NCBI GenBank assembly: GCA_018066865.1
Contig: JAGPVT010000102.1
Location: 1 to 64,000, forward strand
Direction of reading: 5' to 3'
Length of the DNA: 64,000 nucleotides
Source of the DNA: Marinobacter sp.
GTDB taxonomy: Bacteria > Pseudomonadota > Gammaproteobacteria > Pseudomonadales > Oleiphilaceae
Shown here: positions 52,748 to 63,963 of the stretch, piece after piece
Layout of the letters: each line of letters opens with the position of its first letter
Position numbering within the stretch: position 1 is the first letter of the stretch
Position numbers and translations under genes: made by a program
The notes under the pieces: model-generated
Seen by the model: only the letters and a program-made list of their open reading frames with translations
The model's database searches: none
Told to the model about the DNA's origin: nothing

Positions 52748-54984
52748 GACCGCTTGCGCCTGACGTCGATAATGTTGCGGAGATTGCGGATCTGAGCAAG
52801 CAATCGCGCCAACTGTTCCAAGCTGGAGATTTCCACACTGACAATCATGGTGGCGGTGTTCTCATCACGATTTGTCACCGTGTGGAGGGCCAGAACATCG
52901 CTCTTTGAAGTCGATAAAACCTGAGTAATATCCCGCAGCAGGCCAGACCTGTCGTACGCTTCGATTTCGATGTCTACCGGGTAGACCGAAGCCTGCTGAC
53001 CACCCCAGCTCACTTCAATAATGCGGTTGGGCTCAAGTTCCTGCAGATTCAGAAACGTCAGGCAGTCCTGGCGGTGGACGGTCACGCCCCGTCCGACCGT
53101 AATGTATCCACCGATGGCATCTCCAGGCAAAGGCTTACAGCATTTTGCCACCTGGGTCTTTAGCTTGCCCACACCCAGAATGTGAATATCGGATTCGGTA
53201 TCGTAGGGCTTGCGTCGCTGAGCTGCCAGCTTCAGATCAAGCTGTTCTGGTTTTGGCTCCAGCATTTGCTGTGCTACGTTGGCAACGGCCGCCGGGCGAA
53301 GATCACCGGCGCCAATAGCGGCAAACATGTCTTCGGCACTGTGATAATTCACTTTTACGGCCAGTGCGCCCGCATCTACATCGTGCAACGAAAGACGCCG
53401 GAATTCGTCTTCAATAATGGCACGGCCATCGGCTACGTTACGCTCGCGATTCTGCTGCTTGAACCAATGCGTTACCTTGGCCCGGGCCCGCGAGGTCTGA
53501 ATATAGCCAAGGTTCGGGTTCAGCCAGTCCCTGCTGGGCGCGACATTATTTTTAGAGGTCAGAACGAATACCTGCTCTCCTGTCCTCAAATGATACGTCA
53601 GCGGTACGATACGACCGTTCACCTTGGCACCACGGCAGGCATGGCCGACCTCAGTGTGAACACGGTATGCGAAGTCAACCGGTGTGGCGCCCTGGGGCAG
53701 ATCAACAACGTGCCCTTCGGGCGTGAAAACATAGATCCGATCCGAGACTACATCGGATTTCAGGTGGTCTGCCAACCCGGACAAATCACCCAGCTCTTCC
53801 TGCCATTCGAGCACCTGCCGGAGCCAGTTGATTTTGGCTTCGTAGCCAGATGATTTATTAGCTTTATCCGTGCCCTTGTACAACCAGTGCGCACACACGC
53901 CCAGCTCAGCATCTTCGTGCATGGTATGGGTACGAATCTGGACTTCCATGACCTTGCCATCCGGCCCGATCACCGCTGTATGCAGTGATTGGTAGCCGTT
54001 TTCCTTGGGGCTGGCAACGTAATCGTCGAATTCATTGGGTATGTGACGCCAGAGCGTGTGCACAATCCCGAGAGCTGCGTAACAATCCCGTACTTCCGGA
54101 ACCAGTATCCGCACCGCTCTTATGTCATACACCTGGGAGAAATCGATGCCCTTGATGCGCATTTTCCGCCAGATGCTGTAAATATGCTTGGCGCGACCGG
54201 AAAGCGAGGCTTCAATACCGGAAGCTTTCAGCTCCGCCTGCAGGGTGGCAATAACACTACGGATATAGCCTTCACGATTGAGGCGTTTTTCATCCAGAAG
54301 TTTTGCAATTTTCTTGTACGCCGTCTCATGCAGGTAGCGGAACGAGAGGTCTTCCAACTCCCATTTGATATGGCCTATACCCAGGCGATGGGCCAGCGGC
54401 GCATAGATATCGAACACTTCCCGGGCAACCCGCATGCGCTTTTCTTCCGGCGCATTCTTTACCCCACGAATAGCACAGGTGCGCTCAGCAAGCTTGATCA
54501 GCGCAACTCGCACGTCATCAATCATGGTAACCAGCATTTTACGGACGTTGTCCAGCTGGCCTTCGCTCTGCCCAAGCACGTTGCCCTTGAGAGGGTGGTG
54601 TATGGAAGAAATGGCCGCCATCTGCTGCACGCCGTTAATCAGCCCGGCTATTTCGTCACCAAACTCCTTGCGGATTACCTCAAGGGCAACCCGCTCCTCT
54701 CGCACCGCCCGGTATAGAATGGCAGCAACAAGACTGGCCTGATCAAGGCGTAGCTCAGAAAGCACCTGCGCCATTTCAATGCCGATGAGGAAGCTGCTGG
54801 AACCAGAAGCCCACTGCCTGTCTTCCCGGAATGCCTGCAAATCGATTTCAGCGGCTTTTTCACAGGCCCTGCGAAACTGCTCCACATTATCCAGGTGGGT
54901 TTGCGAGGCGATCTGCTGAACCCAGCCCTCGATATCGACCTGTCCATCGCCGGTCACTGCGTAGTCTTCGCGAACTTTTACCAT
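52744..54984 (-). CDS. relA: (p)ppGpp synthetase RelA
   Basis: A 746-residue ribosome-linked alarmone synthetase. The N-terminal HD domain looks degenerate, the synthetase domain carries RMRIKGIDFSQVYDIRAVRI and the EFDD signature (PNEFDDYVASPKENGYQSLHTAV) that marks RelA rather than SpoT, and the C-terminal TGS (IYVFTPEGHVVDLPQGATPVDFAYRVHTEVG), CC and ACT (SVEISSLEQLARLL) domains follow. It makes pppGpp/ppGpp from ATP and GTP/GDP on ribosomes with uncharged tRNA. Overlaps mazG by 4 bases. Confidence 0.96.
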   Translation of the reverse strand: MVKVREDYAVTGDGQVDIEGWVQQIASQTHLDNVEQFRRACEKAAEIDLQAFREDRQWASGSSSFLIGIEMAQVLSELRLDQASLVAAILYRAVREERVALEVIRKEFGDEIAGLINGVQQMAAISSIHHPLKGNVLGQSEGQLDNVRKMLVTMIDDVRVALIKLAERTCAIRGVKNAPEEKRMRVAREVFDIYAPLAHRLGIGHIKWELEDLSFRYLHETAYKKIAKLLDEKRLNREGYIRSVIATLQAELKASGIEASLSGRAKHIYSIWRKMRIKGIDFSQVYDIRAVRILVPEVRDCYAALGIVHTLWRHIPNEFDDYVASPKENGYQSLHTAVIGPDGKVMEVQIRTHTMHEDAELGVCAHWLYKGTDKANKSSGYEAKINWLRQVLEWQEELGDLSGLADHLKSDVVSDRIYVFTPEGHVVDLPQGATPVDFAYRVHTEVGHACRGAKVNGRIVPLTYHLRTGEQVFVLTSKNNVAPSRDWLNPNLGYIQTSRARAKVTHWFKQQNRERNVADGRAIIEDEFRRLSLHDVDAGALAVKVNYHSAEDMFAAIGAGDLRPAAVANVAQQMLEPKPEQLDLKLAAQRRKPYDTESDIHILGVGKLKTQVAKCCKPLPGDAIGGYITVGRGVTVHRQDCLTFLNLQELEPNRIIEVSWGGQQASVYPVDIEIEAYDRSGLLRDITQVLSTSKSDVLALHTVTNRDENTATMIVSVEISSLEQLARLLAQIRNLRNIIDVRRKRS

Positions 54985-55042
54985 ATCGATCTTGTTATTC
55001 CTGGTGGTTCACACAGCAGTCCTTTGCTGCGCACAACGCTAT

Positions 55043-56404
55043 TCAGTGTGAGTCCCGCTCAAACAGCGCAATAGACTCGACGTGTGTGGTATGAGGGAAC
55101 ATATCCATCACACCGGCACGCACCAAACGGTAACCGTTCCGCGCCATCACTCCTGCATCCCGGGCAAGTGTGGCCGGGTTGCAGGACACATACACGATAC
55201 GCTTGGCATTAAATGCGGTCAGGTATTTGCAGATTTCCTCAGCACCCGAGCGCGGGGGATCGATAAGAATTTTATCAAAACCCTCTTTTGCCCAGCTCTG
55301 GCCGGTAAAATCACCGTGCAGATCCGCGCCATGGAAAGACACATTCGTGAGCCCGTTCAGCTCAGCATTCTCCCGACCTCGGGCCACCATGGCATCATCA
55401 CCTTCCACGCCAACAACCTGAGCGCCCTTGCGCGCAAGGGGCAGCGTAAAGTTACCCAACCCGCAGAACAGATCCAGAACTCGCTCACCCGGCTGCACAT
55501 CCAGCCATTCTACGGCCCTGTTTACCATTTCCTTGTTGATGCCTGCATTGACTTGCGTAAAGTCCATGGGATGAAATTTCATGGTCAGATCAAATGCATC
55601 AAGCCGGTAACTCAGGCGTTCATCATCTCTGCCCGCTGATTCTGGCCAGATGCGGTGAACGGTATCGGGGCCCTTGGGTTGCAGGTAAACATGCAGATCC
55701 TGGGCCTCACCAAAGGCAACCAGCTTTTCCCGATCGCTAATGCTCAACTCATCCATGTTGCGGAAAACCATGGCCGCCGTATCATCACCACAAGCAACTT
55801 CGACCTGGGGAATACGAGCATAGGCATCCATGCTGTGCAACAACTCACGCAAAGGAAGAATACGTTCGCCAATGCGTGGGTCCAGTACTACACAGCGATC
55901 AATATCTGTCAGGAAGCTGTTGCGCTTCTCACGGAAACCTACCAGCACTGATTCACGGGCTTTTACATAGCGCACGCCCATACGTGCCTTGCGGCGGTAT
56001 CCCAGCGTACTCTCAAGAGTGTTCCCCGGCCGCATCGGCTCAATCCACTCTTCAGGCTCTATGCCACCAAAGTGGGCAAACTGTTCACGCAGTGTACTTT
56101 CCTTGAACCCGATCTGCGCATCGCTGCTCATGTGCTGAAGGCTGCAGCCACCGCAAAGGTCTGCGAACTCGCACGGAGGCGTTTGGCGATCGGGCGCTGC
56201 CTCCAGCACCTCAAGCGTGCGCAATTCATCAAATTTACTTCGGGTGGAGACCACTTTAGCCATCACTGTCTCACCCGGCAAGGCGCCATCCACGAACAGG
56301 ATCTTGCCGTCCTGACGAGCGATACCGCGGCCATCATGGCTAAGCTTTTCCACGTCACAGCGCACGGGTTCCGTAGGAAGTACCTTCCTGCGTCGTCTGC
56401 TCAT
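55043..56404 (-). CDS. rlmD: 23S rRNA (uracil(1939)-C(5))-methyltransferase
   Basis: A 453-residue radical-free SAM methyltransferase with an iron-sulfur cluster. A TRAM domain is at the N-terminus. The 4Fe-4S Cys layout [10 protein letters not shown] (C-x5-C-x2-C) plus the fourth Cys in [10 protein letters not shown] is present, and the catalytic Cys lies in [14 protein letters not shown]. Formerly rumA. It methylates U1939 of 23S rRNA. It lies 26 bases downstream of cysM in the same direction. Confidence 0.95.
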   Translation of the reverse strand: MSRRRRKVLPTEPVRCDVEKLSHDGRGIARQDGKILFVDGALPGETVMAKVVSTRSKFDELRTLEVLEAAPDRQTPPCEFADLCGGCSLQHMSSDAQIGFKESTLREQFAHFGGIEPEEWIEPMRPGNTLESTLGYRRKARMGVRYVKARESVLVGFREKRNSFLTDIDRCVVLDPRIGERILPLRELLHSMDAYARIPQVEVACGDDTAAMVFRNMDELSISDREKLVAFGEAQDLHVYLQPKGPDTVHRIWPESAGRDDERLSYRLDAFDLTMKFHPMDFTQVNAGINKEMVNRAVEWLDVQPGERVLDLFCGLGNFTLPLARKGAQVVGVEGDDAMVARGRENAELNGLTNVSFHGADLHGDFTGQSWAKEGFDKILIDPPRSGAEEICKYLTAFNAKRIVYVSCNPATLARDAGVMARNGYRLVRAGVMDMFPHTTHVESIALFERDSH

Positions 56405-56430
56405 AATCTGTTCTCTTGATGTCGTCAGAT

Positions 56431-57324
56431 TCAGGCGCCAGGGAAGACGCCGGTCGATAAATAGCGGTCGCCACGGTCGCAGATAATGGCCACAATAATG
56501 GCGTTTTCAACCTGCTTTGACAGTCGGAGCGCCGCTGCGATGGAGCCGCCAGATGACACTCCACAGAAAATACCCTCCCGCTCAGCCAGAGCGCGCATGG
56601 TCTCCTCGGCTTCCTGCTGGCCGATATCCAGCACCTGATCCACACGCGTCGCGTCGTATATGCGGGGAAGATACGCTTCCGGCCAGCGGCGGATACCGGG
56701 TATGGACGCGCCTTCTTTTGGCTGCAGGCCAATGATGCTGATATCGGGATTGCGCTCTTTAAGGTAACGGGAAACGCCCATGATAGTGCCTGTGGTACCC
56801 ATAGAGCTGACGAAATGAGTTACCCGTCCCTCGGTCTGCTCCCAGATTTCCGGGCCCGTGGTCCGGTAGTGGGATAGCGGATTATCCTGGTTGCTGAACT
56901 GGTCCAGCACCCTGCCCTTGCCTTCCGCTTGCATTCGAAGAGCCATATCCCGGGCCACCTCCATACCTTCTTCCTGGCTTACAGTAATAATCTCGGCACC
57001 GTAAGCGCGCATGGACGCCCGGCGTTCATCGCTCATATTCGCCGGCATGATCAGCACCATGCGGTAACCCTTGATAGCTGCTGCCATGGCCAGAGCGATA
57101 CCGGTATTGCCGCTGGTTGCCTCAATCAGCGTATCGCCTGGCCGGATTTCACCGCGGCGCTCGGCTTCCTGAATCATCCCCATAGCAGGTCGATCCTTTA
57201 CAGAACCCGCCGGATTGTTACCCTCCAGCTTTGCCAGAATCACATTGCTGGTATCGCCGGGAAGGCGTTGCAACCGAACCAGAGGCGTATGCCCGACATA
57301 ATCTTCAATCGTGGGAAAATGCAT
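56431..57324 (-). CDS. cysM: Cysteine synthase CysM
   Basis: A 297-residue PLP enzyme of fold type II that makes cysteine (or S-sulfocysteine) from O-acetylserine. PLP Lys lies in [33 protein letters not shown] and TSGNTG blocks are typical, and [12 protein letters not shown] is near the C-terminus. The motif [13 protein letters not shown] and the length favour CysM over CysK. AGGG lies seven bases before the ATG. Next to the GacS gene as in other members of the group. Confidence 0.93.
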   Translation of the reverse strand: MHFPTIEDYVGHTPLVRLQRLPGDTSNVILAKLEGNNPAGSVKDRPAMGMIQEAERRGEIRPGDTLIEATSGNTGIALAMAAAIKGYRMVLIMPANMSDERRASMRAYGAEIITVSQEEGMEVARDMALRMQAEGKGRVLDQFSNQDNPLSHYRTTGPEIWEQTEGRVTHFVSSMGTTGTIMGVSRYLKERNPDISIIGLQPKEGASIPGIRRWPEAYLPRIYDATRVDQVLDIGQQEAEETMRALAEREGIFCGVSSGGSIAAALRLSKQVENAIIVAIICDRGDRYLSTGVFPGA

Positions 57325-57406
57325 ATGAGAACCCTGTGGTACACTTTTGCGATGGCATGATACGCGTTATGGCCCCGGTCGCCCAATACAGCTTCTCGCT
57401 AATTCC

Positions 57407-57526
57407 ATGACTGCCAGCTATATCAAAAGTGTATTTTCCGTTCAGATCGGTACTGACAACAAGGTTAAATGTGCCCGGACGATCTACTATTACAAGGACG
57501 TAACCCGCTTCAACAAGTGGTGTTAA
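57407..57526 (+). CDS. Candidate small ORF upstream of the GacS/BarA gene
   Basis: A 39-residue ORF from an ATG at 57407 (or 59 residues from a TTG at 57347) lies in the cysM-barA gap, 21 bases before the barA start. The peptide is aromatic and basic (SYIKSVFSV, ARTIYYYKDVTRFNKWC) and ends in Cys. There is no good ribosome site and I recognise no family. The opposite strand also has a long stop-free stretch here, so coding is uncertain. It could be a leader peptide or noncoding sequence. Confidence 0.25.
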   Translation: MTASYIKSVFSVQIGTDNKVKCARTIYYYKDVTRFNKWC

Positions 57527-57547
57527 GCTATTTTTCGGGAATCTGGT

Positions 57548-60424
57548 ATGCGGCGTTGGGGCATTCGCAAAAAAGTGCTGGTGGTAACTCTCGTTCCCAC
57601 CCTCCTCACCACACTGATGCTGGGGCTGTTTTTTACCTATAGTTGGGTGACCAATATTGACAGCATGCTTAGGGACCGCGGCGAATCGCTTTCTCGCCAG
57701 CTTGCTGCCGGCTCGGAATATGGCCTCTTCACTGCCAATCGCAGTCTGTTAAGCAGCCTCTCCAACGCTCTGCTGGAAGAGCAGGATGTGCGATCAATCA
57801 CCTTCTTCGACGGCGATCGCCGGCGCTTGCTACACACCGGCCCTGGCAGCTCTGACAACATTAACAGTAAAGAACTGACGGGAGAGCAGGCGAGCCGCAT
57901 CGCCCGCAAAACCAGCACACGCTTTGTCACACCGGTTTTCCTTCAGGATCTGATGATCCAGAACATGCTCGACACAGGCGCCCGACAGCCGGCTTCTCAA
58001 CAACGCGAGCCCTTGGGTTGGGTAGCCGTCGAGATGTCCCATATCCGCACCGAAAAAGAAACATACAAGGCCTTGTTGCTCTCGCTTCTGCTGGTACTTG
58101 GCGGCGTTGTTTTCAGCCTGTTGATCGCACTGCGCCTGAGTCGCGCTTTTACCGGCCCGGTGTTCGAGTTGAACGAGGCAGTGGCAAAGCTCAAGCAAGG
58201 CAGACTCGACACCCGGGTTCATACCCGGGCAGGTCCGGAGTTTGAGCAACTGGAATCCGGCCTCAACGCCATGGCGGAGGAGCTGAGCAACGCCCAGGCA
58301 GAAATGCAGCAGAACATTGACCAGGCAACGGAAGATCTGCGCGAGACCCTGGAGACCATTGAAATCCAGAACATTGAGCTGGACCTCGCGCGTAAGGAGG
58401 CCCTGGAGGCCAGCCGGATAAAGTCTGAGTTTCTGGCAAACATGTCCCACGAGATCCGCACCCCGCTCAACGGCATCATCGGCTTTACCGAGTTACTGCT
58501 CAAAAGTCCGCTGCCCCGCCAGCAACGAGATCATTTGAGCACCATACGCAAGTCTTCCGAAATTCTTCTGACGATCATCAACGACATTCTGGATTTCTCA
58601 AAGATTGAGGCGGGCAAGCTGATCCTGGATCGCGTTCCCTTCCAGCTCAGGGACATTGTGGAAGAAGTCATGGTTATGCTCGCCCCTGCGGCCCACAGCA
58701 AAAACCTGGACCTTGTGCCTCTGGTTTATAACGACGTGCCGGACAACATTATTGGGGACCCCCTTCGGGTCAAGCAGGTGATTACCAATCTGGTCAACAA
58801 TGCCATCAAATTTACCCAGACCGGCGAGGTGGTACTGCGTGCCAGTCTTGAAGATGAGGACAAGGAAAACAATCGGGTTACCCTTCGTCTGAGCATCACA
58901 GACTCCGGCGTGGGACTGTCCCGGGTTCAACAACAATCACTGTTCAACGCGTTCAGCCAGGCCGACGCGTCAACGGCCAGACAATACGGCGGAACCGGTC
59001 TGGGCCTGGCTATTTCCAAGCGCCTGGTGGAAGAGATGGGCGGCAAGATTGGCCTGCAAAGTGAATTGGGGAAAGGCTCCACCTTCTGGTTTACCCTGAC
59101 ACCGGAGCTTTCTTCCAGTGGTGAAGCGATTGCGCCCCGGGACGCTCTGCGGGGTGAACGGGTTATTTATCTGGAGCACCAGAAAACCTGTGGCCTTGCG
59201 GTTGAGCACCTTCTGCGGGAATGGGGCATGACGGTTGACCGCGTTGCATCGCCTGGTGCCATGCTGGAACAGATCGCAGACGCTCAGAAAAGCCAGTCTG
59301 GGTACGCAGTGGCAATTGTCGGAATTACCCGACACCTGCTCAAATCAAACCAGTACCGTGAGCTGGTGCGGGCTCTGGAGATCGAACGCGATTGCCGCAC
59401 ACTGTTGCTGACACCAACCCTGGAAGTCCACGATACGCTTTTGTCCGGGCTGGCAAGCGGCCACCTGTCCAAACCGGTATGTCGTGACGCACTTTATGAC
59501 GAACTGCTTCTTCTGGTGCACGGCATTGACACCGCTGGACAGGGTATTTCGCACCAGGAAAACGCCCCCCACCTGATACCGGCTCCCGTCAACATGCCCA
59601 GAATACTGGCCGTGGATGATAACGAAGCCAATCTGAAACTCGTCATAACACTGCTGCAGGACTATCAGTTGGAGACAGAAGGTGCATCAAGCGGTTTTGA
59701 GGCCCTGAGCAAAACCCGGAAAAGGTCGTTCGATCTGGTCTTCATGGATCTTCAGATGCCGGGTATGGACGGCGTGGAAACCACCTCCCGCCTTCGTGAG
59801 CTGGACAACAGCAATCACAGAACAACGATCATTGCTCTTACGGCGCATGCATTGGCCGACGAACAGGAACGATTGCTCAAACAGGGCTTTGATGGCTATC
59901 TGCCAAAGCCCATCAACAGTGGGCAGCTTGCCGAAACCATACTGGAGTGCACGGGGTATCATTGCCGAGGTGCCGGCCAGGCTGGCCAGTTTTCTGTGCC
60001 GGAAGTCCGGGATACGAGACGTGCATTGAGACCCTCAACGCGCAAAATGCAACGAGACTGCATGAGCGTGGATGAGAGCATCCAGCTGGCCGCCGGCAAG
60101 ACAGACCTGGCAGAAGAGTTATTCAGTATGCTTTTGGAGCAGCTGACTGCCGACTTGACCCGGATTGAACAGCTCTGGGTTCAAGGTGACCTGGAAAACC
60201 TGTTGGAATGCGTGCACAAACTTCACGGTGCAACACGTTATTGCGGGGTTCCGGAGTTGCGCTCCGCTGCAAATCGCCTGGAGACAGCACTCAAAGGTTC
60301 AACCCCCGACATGGAGCTACAGAAGAATCAGCTGATCGCCGCCATCGAGCGACTGCAAAACTGGAGCGAGCAGACCGACTGGCAGGAACTGTTCAGAAAA
60401 CACCATCAGCGGGAGACCATCTGA
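57548..60424 (+). CDS. barA: Hybrid sensor histidine kinase BarA/GacS
   Basis: A 958-residue tripartite kinase. Two membrane segments (residues 9-30 and about 176-198) flank a periplasmic sensor; a HAMP linker follows (about 200-250). The HisKA core has His301 in FLANMSHEIRTPLNG; the HATPase has DSGVGLS and GGTGLGLAISKRL; a pseudo-receiver-like region precedes a REC domain with the Asp in LVFMDLQMPGMDG; and a C-terminal HPt domain has HKLHGATRYCG. In Pseudomonas and E. coli it works with GacA/UvrY and RsmY/Z-type sRNAs to switch central lifestyle functions. Divergent from cysM. Confidence 0.94.
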   Translation: MRRWGIRKKVLVVTLVPTLLTTLMLGLFFTYSWVTNIDSMLRDRGESLSRQLAAGSEYGLFTANRSLLSSLSNALLEEQDVRSITFFDGDRRRLLHTGPGSSDNINSKELTGEQASRIARKTSTRFVTPVFLQDLMIQNMLDTGARQPASQQREPLGWVAVEMSHIRTEKETYKALLLSLLLVLGGVVFSLLIALRLSRAFTGPVFELNEAVAKLKQGRLDTRVHTRAGPEFEQLESGLNAMAEELSNAQAEMQQNIDQATEDLRETLETIEIQNIELDLARKEALEASRIKSEFLANMSHEIRTPLNGIIGFTELLLKSPLPRQQRDHLSTIRKSSEILLTIINDILDFSKIEAGKLILDRVPFQLRDIVEEVMVMLAPAAHSKNLDLVPLVYNDVPDNIIGDPLRVKQVITNLVNNAIKFTQTGEVVLRASLEDEDKENNRVTLRLSITDSGVGLSRVQQQSLFNAFSQADASTARQYGGTGLGLAISKRLVEEMGGKIGLQSELGKGSTFWFTLTPELSSSGEAIAPRDALRGERVIYLEHQKTCGLAVEHLLREWGMTVDRVASPGAMLEQIADAQKSQSGYAVAIVGITRHLLKSNQYRELVRALEIERDCRTLLLTPTLEVHDTLLSGLASGHLSKPVCRDALYDELLLLVHGIDTAGQGISHQENAPHLIPAPVNMPRILAVDDNEANLKLVITLLQDYQLETEGASSGFEALSKTRKRSFDLVFMDLQMPGMDGVETTSRLRELDNSNHRTTIIALTAHALADEQERLLKQGFDGYLPKPINSGQLAETILECTGYHCRGAGQAGQFSVPEVRDTRRALRPSTRKMQRDCMSVDESIQLAAGKTDLAEELFSMLLEQLTADLTRIEQLWVQGDLENLLECVHKLHGATRYCGVPELRSAANRLETALKGSTPDMELQKNQLIAAIERLQNWSEQTDWQELFRKHHQRETI

Positions 60425-60457
60425 TGGCATTCTGTAACGCTCAGCCATCCGGATTAA

Positions 60458-61198
60458 TCAGGCCCTTCCGCACGCCCGGTCAAGAATCTCCTTCATATCC
60501 CGGACAGCCTCTTTAAGGCCGCAAAATACCGCTCTGGCAATAATAGCGTGCCCGATATTAAGTTCATTAATACCGGGGATAGCGGCGACTTGCTCCGTGT
60601 TGTGGTAGTGCAGACCATGGCCCGCATTCACAATCAGACCCTTTTTGCGAGCGTAAGACACTGCATCGGCCAGAGCCATGAAGGCCGCGTCTTGCGCTTC
60701 TGCACCAACCGCCTCAGCGTATTCCCCGGTGTGGAGCTCGATAACAGGGGCACCACAGCGCACTGCAGCATCAATCTGCGCCCGATCCGGATCGATAAAC
60801 AGGGAAACCTCTGCACCCTGCTTGGCCAGTCGTTCGCACGCACTGGCCACGCGGTCCTCCTGACCTTCCACATCAAGCCCACCCTCGGTCGTCAATTCTT
60901 CCCGCTTTTCCGGAACCAGGCAGACGCACTCGGGCCGAACTTGCGCAGCAAAATCCAGCATCGCATCGGTGACCGCCATCTCGAGATTCATTTTTGTCTG
61001 AAGCACTTGCTTCAGCAGCAGTACATCGCGATCCTGAATATGCCGCCGGTCTTCTCTGGGGTGGATTGTTATGCCGTCTGCGCCAGCTTCCTCCGCCATC
61101 AATGCCGCCTGGACAGGGTCGGGATATCGCGTTCCCCGGGCCTCACGTAAGGTGGCGATATGGTCGATATTGACACCAAGCAATACTCTAGGATTCAT
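60458..61198 (-). CDS. pdxJ: Pyridoxine 5'-phosphate synthase
   Basis: A 246-residue TIM-barrel enzyme condensing 1-deoxyxylulose-5-phosphate with 3-amino-2-oxopropyl phosphate in vitamin B6 synthesis. Motifs [35 protein letters not shown] and VSLFIDPD are all conserved, and [13 protein letters not shown] precedes the C-terminal block. The start overlaps the recO stop by 11 bases, so the era-recO-pdxJ run is one operon. Confidence 0.96.
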   Translation of the reverse strand: MNPRVLLGVNIDHIATLREARGTRYPDPVQAALMAEEAGADGITIHPREDRRHIQDRDVLLLKQVLQTKMNLEMAVTDAMLDFAAQVRPECVCLVPEKREELTTEGGLDVEGQEDRVASACERLAKQGAEVSLFIDPDRAQIDAAVRCGAPVIELHTGEYAEAVGAEAQDAAFMALADAVSYARKKGLIVNAGHGLHYHNTEQVAAIPGINELNIGHAIIARAVFCGLKEAVRDMKEILDRACGRA

Positions 61199-61919
61199 GT
61201 CGTTCTCCCCTTGGATGACTGAAAAGGCTGCGACTGTTCAGCGGGCGCCCCTGCAACAGGTAATCTGTCAGTATGCGCATGACCCGCTTTGAGACCCGAC
61301 GACTTGCGGCGGCCTCGTAATCCCCGCCGGCAAGCGCCAAAAGAGCGTCTCCGGGCAGGTTCTGCAACCGCACACCGGCAGAAACCCCAGCGACAATACC
61401 CTGTTCGGGGTCGTAGCAATAGGTCTGTGTTGCACGGATGGTTTGGCCGGTATCCGTGGCCAGATCCCAGGCAAAATCGTAACCCAGAGCCGTGGCAAAC
61501 GCCTGCTCGAACTTCCGTAACACAGGCTCTACATCAGGCGTTTCCGCGAGCAGGCCAAGCGCCTCAATATAAGCAGCAAAAAGTGTTGGGTGAGGATCGG
61601 CCTGGGGCAATATCCGCTGCATAAGCTCATTCAGATACAAGCCGCTGTAAAGGGATACGGTGCGACGCAACGCAGGGCCATCGCGCACATCTACCTGGGT
61701 CAGGGTTTTCAGGTCACCGCGCCCTACCCAACCCAACAACAGGGGCTGAAAGGGCTGAAGCTGGGCCTTGAGCGGGCTTTTGCTACTGTTGGCACCCCGG
61801 GCAATCACGCTCAAGCGACCGTGATTGAGGGTAAACAGATCGACCATGAGGCTGGTTTCCCGCCAGGGCCGTCGGTGTATCACATAAGCGGGTTCTTGCT
61901 GCTGCGCGTCTCTACTCAT
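61188..61919 (-). CDS. recO: DNA repair protein RecO
   Basis: A 243-residue recombination mediator with an N-terminal OB fold ([34 protein letters not shown]) and a helical C-terminal part. Together with RecF and RecR it loads RecA on SSB-coated DNA at gaps. It lies downstream of era with a 24-base gap and overlaps pdxJ. Confidence 0.93.
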   Translation of the reverse strand: MSRDAQQQEPAYVIHRRPWRETSLMVDLFTLNHGRLSVIARGANSSKSPLKAQLQPFQPLLLGWVGRGDLKTLTQVDVRDGPALRRTVSLYSGLYLNELMQRILPQADPHPTLFAAYIEALGLLAETPDVEPVLRKFEQAFATALGYDFAWDLATDTGQTIRATQTYCYDPEQGIVAGVSAGVRLQNLPGDALLALAGGDYEAAASRRVSKRVMRILTDYLLQGRPLNSRSLFSHPRGERHES

Positions 61920-61943
61920 AGTGCCTCAAGGGGCATGACAGCC

Positions 61944-62861
61944 TCAGAGGTCGTTCATGCCCAGGCTTTTCAACGCGCGGTCACTGTCGGCCCAGCCGCG
62001 TTTCACTTTCACCCACAACCGCAGCATGACTTTACTGTCAAACATCCGTTCCATATCGGCCCTGGCGTCCTGACCAATGCTACGCAATCTGTCGCCTTTA
62101 TCGCCAATCATGATTTTTTTCTGGCCCTCGCGCTCCACAAGGATCAGTGCCGATATATGCAGCGTTTTGCCATCACGTTTGAATTCTTCTATTTCTACCG
62201 CGACAGAGTAAGGTAGCTCGGCTCCGAGCTGGCGAGTGATTTTTTCGCGCACCATCTCCGAGGCCATAAAGCGTTCGCTCCGATCGGTTATCTGATCATC
62301 GGGATAGAAGTGAACGCTCTCAGGCAGAAAACGGCCCACCGCTTCTTCCAGCGGCTCAAGGTTGGTTTCCTTCAACGCTGACATGGGGATGATTTCAGCA
62401 AAATCGCGTTTCCGGGAAAGCATATCCAAGTGCGGCAACAGGTTTTCCCGCTTCTCAATCCGGTCCACTTTGTTCACCGCCAGAATAACCGGGCATTCAA
62501 GTTTGCTCAGTTTTTCCAGCACCATCTCGTCAGCAGTGGTCCAGGCTAGCTGATCCACCACGAATACCACCACATCCACACCAGAAAGTGCCGAAGTAGC
62601 CGCTTTGTTCATATACCGGTTCAGAGCTCTGGGCTCTTCCACGTGCATCCCGGGCGTATCCACATAAATCGCCTGCACCGGGCCCACGGTTTTGATTCCC
62701 AGCACCTTATGGCGCGTGGTTTGTGGCTTACGAGAGGTAATACTTAGCTTCTGCCCCAGAATATGGTTCAGCAGTGTCGACTTGCCTACGTTGGGGCGAC
62801 CAACAATCGCGACAAAGCCGCAACGGCTGTCGGGGTTCTCAGGACGGGTAATATCGTTCAT
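61944..62861 (-). CDS. era: GTPase Era
   Basis: A 305-residue GTP-binding protein for 30S maturation. G1 [13 protein letters not shown]3 DTPGMH and G4 NKVD are intact, and the C-terminal KH domain includes [22 protein letters not shown]. It binds the 3' end of 16S rRNA. Start and rnc stop share one base (TGATG), the usual rnc-era coupling. Confidence 0.97.
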   Translation of the reverse strand: MNDITRPENPDSRCGFVAIVGRPNVGKSTLLNHILGQKLSITSRKPQTTRHKVLGIKTVGPVQAIYVDTPGMHVEEPRALNRYMNKAATSALSGVDVVVFVVDQLAWTTADEMVLEKLSKLECPVILAVNKVDRIEKRENLLPHLDMLSRKRDFAEIIPMSALKETNLEPLEEAVGRFLPESVHFYPDDQITDRSERFMASEMVREKITRQLGAELPYSVAVEIEEFKRDGKTLHISALILVEREGQKKIMIGDKGDRLRSIGQDARADMERMFDSKVMLRLWVKVKRGWADSDRALKSLGMNDL

Positions 62862-63550
62862 CAGGGTGTCTCCACGCCAAGTTGTTTCAGCGCGCTGCGT
62901 GCCGCTTCCTGCTCCGCCACGCGGCGGCTGCTGCCAATCCCGCTGGTTTCACGGTCCAGCGAAGACAACACACAGGACACATGAAATGTCTGGTTATGAG
63001 CTTCTCCATCTACAGAGATAACATCGTATCTGGGTAGGGGAAACTGTCGGGACTGCAGATACTCCTGCAAACGGGTCTTGGGATCTTTCTGGGTGTCCTG
63101 AAGGTCCAGCTGCTCGAGACGGAGTTCGAACCAACGCAGTATCTGTTCCCGGCAGGTCTGGAAATCGCTGTCGAGGTAGATGGCACCGATGATTGACTCT
63201 ACCGCATCGGCAAGGATGGATTCACGGCGAAAGCCACCGCTTTTCAGCTCGCCTGACCCCAGGCGCATGTAGCTTCCCAGCTGGAACTCGCGGCCAATCT
63301 CGGCCAAAGTGACACCTTTGACCATTCTGGCCCGCAAACGGCTTAAATGACCTTCCCGAGCCTTTTCAAAGTTCAGGAACAGATACTCTGCGATAACCAT
63401 ATTTAGGATGGAATCTCCAAGGAACTCCAGCCGCTCATTATTCTGGTTGCCATAACTTCGGTGAGTCAGCGCCAGCGTAAGGCGCTCGGGCGACTTGAAC
63501 TGATAGCCAATGCGGCGTTGTAGCTGATCCAGATCCGGCTGTGAACTCAC
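62861..63550 (-). CDS. rnc: Ribonuclease III
   Basis: A 229-residue double-strand-specific endonuclease. The catalytic signature [21 protein letters not shown] is present and a C-terminal dsRNA-binding domain ([20 protein letters not shown] and [13 protein letters not shown]) follows. It starts at a GTG overlapping the stop of the DUF4845 gene by four bases (GTGA). It processes rRNA precursors and some mRNAs, often its own. Confidence 0.97.
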   Translation of the reverse strand: MSSQPDLDQLQRRIGYQFKSPERLTLALTHRSYGNQNNERLEFLGDSILNMVIAEYLFLNFEKAREGHLSRLRARMVKGVTLAEIGREFQLGSYMRLGSGELKSGGFRRESILADAVESIIGAIYLDSDFQTCREQILRWFELRLEQLDLQDTQKDPKTRLQEYLQSRQFPLPRYDVISVDGEAHNQTFHVSCVLSSLDRETSGIGSSRRVAEQEAARSALKQLGVETP

Positions 63551-63936
63551 TTGCCCTTCATCTCATATCTGTGCTGGAAGTGAACAACAGTATCCACATT
63601 ACGGAAAATGTTGTTGCGAACTTCGTAGTCGACATTGATCACCACAAGCTCGCCGTCTTTCTCAATCGTAATATCCTTGGCATCAAAGCCCCGAATACTG
63701 TTAACGCTCAAGCGCTTGTTGATCAGGGTGCGGAGCTGTGCCGGCCCCATGCGTGACAAACCCTCAGTACCATCCAGCCCTTCCAGAGCTTCCTGAATGG
63801 TCAGATCGTCCATATACGCTGGCCCGACCTTTATAACCAGCGACAGCAGGCTGCCGAAAAACAATACCATAATCAGGATAACAAGCGCCGAAGCACCCCC
63901 CTGGCGACCCATGGCGGTTAGATTATTTTTCCTCAT
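63547..63936 (-). CDS. DUF4845 domain protein
   Basis: A 129-residue protein with one N-terminal membrane helix ([32 protein letters not shown]) and a small periplasmic domain with the DUF4845 pattern ([25 protein letters not shown]). Homologs are found between lepB and rnc across Pseudomonas and its relatives. Role is unknown; its position suggests a part in membrane protein handling. Confidence 0.87.
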   Translation of the reverse strand: MRKNNLTAMGRQGGASALVILIMVLFFGSLLSLVIKVGPAYMDDLTIQEALEGLDGTEGLSRMGPAQLRTLINKRLSVNSIRGFDAKDITIEKDGELVVINVDYEVRNNIFRNVDTVVHFQHRYEMKGK

Positions 63937-63963
63937 TACAACTGAACTCCAGAATCGTCAGAA

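Noticed and set aside
57325-57547. Long stop-free minus-strand stretch upstream of cysM
   Set aside because: The frame (for example DRPGTFNLVVSTDLNGK) reads like protein, but no ATG, GTG or TTG start with a ribosome site was found and it runs back into barA.
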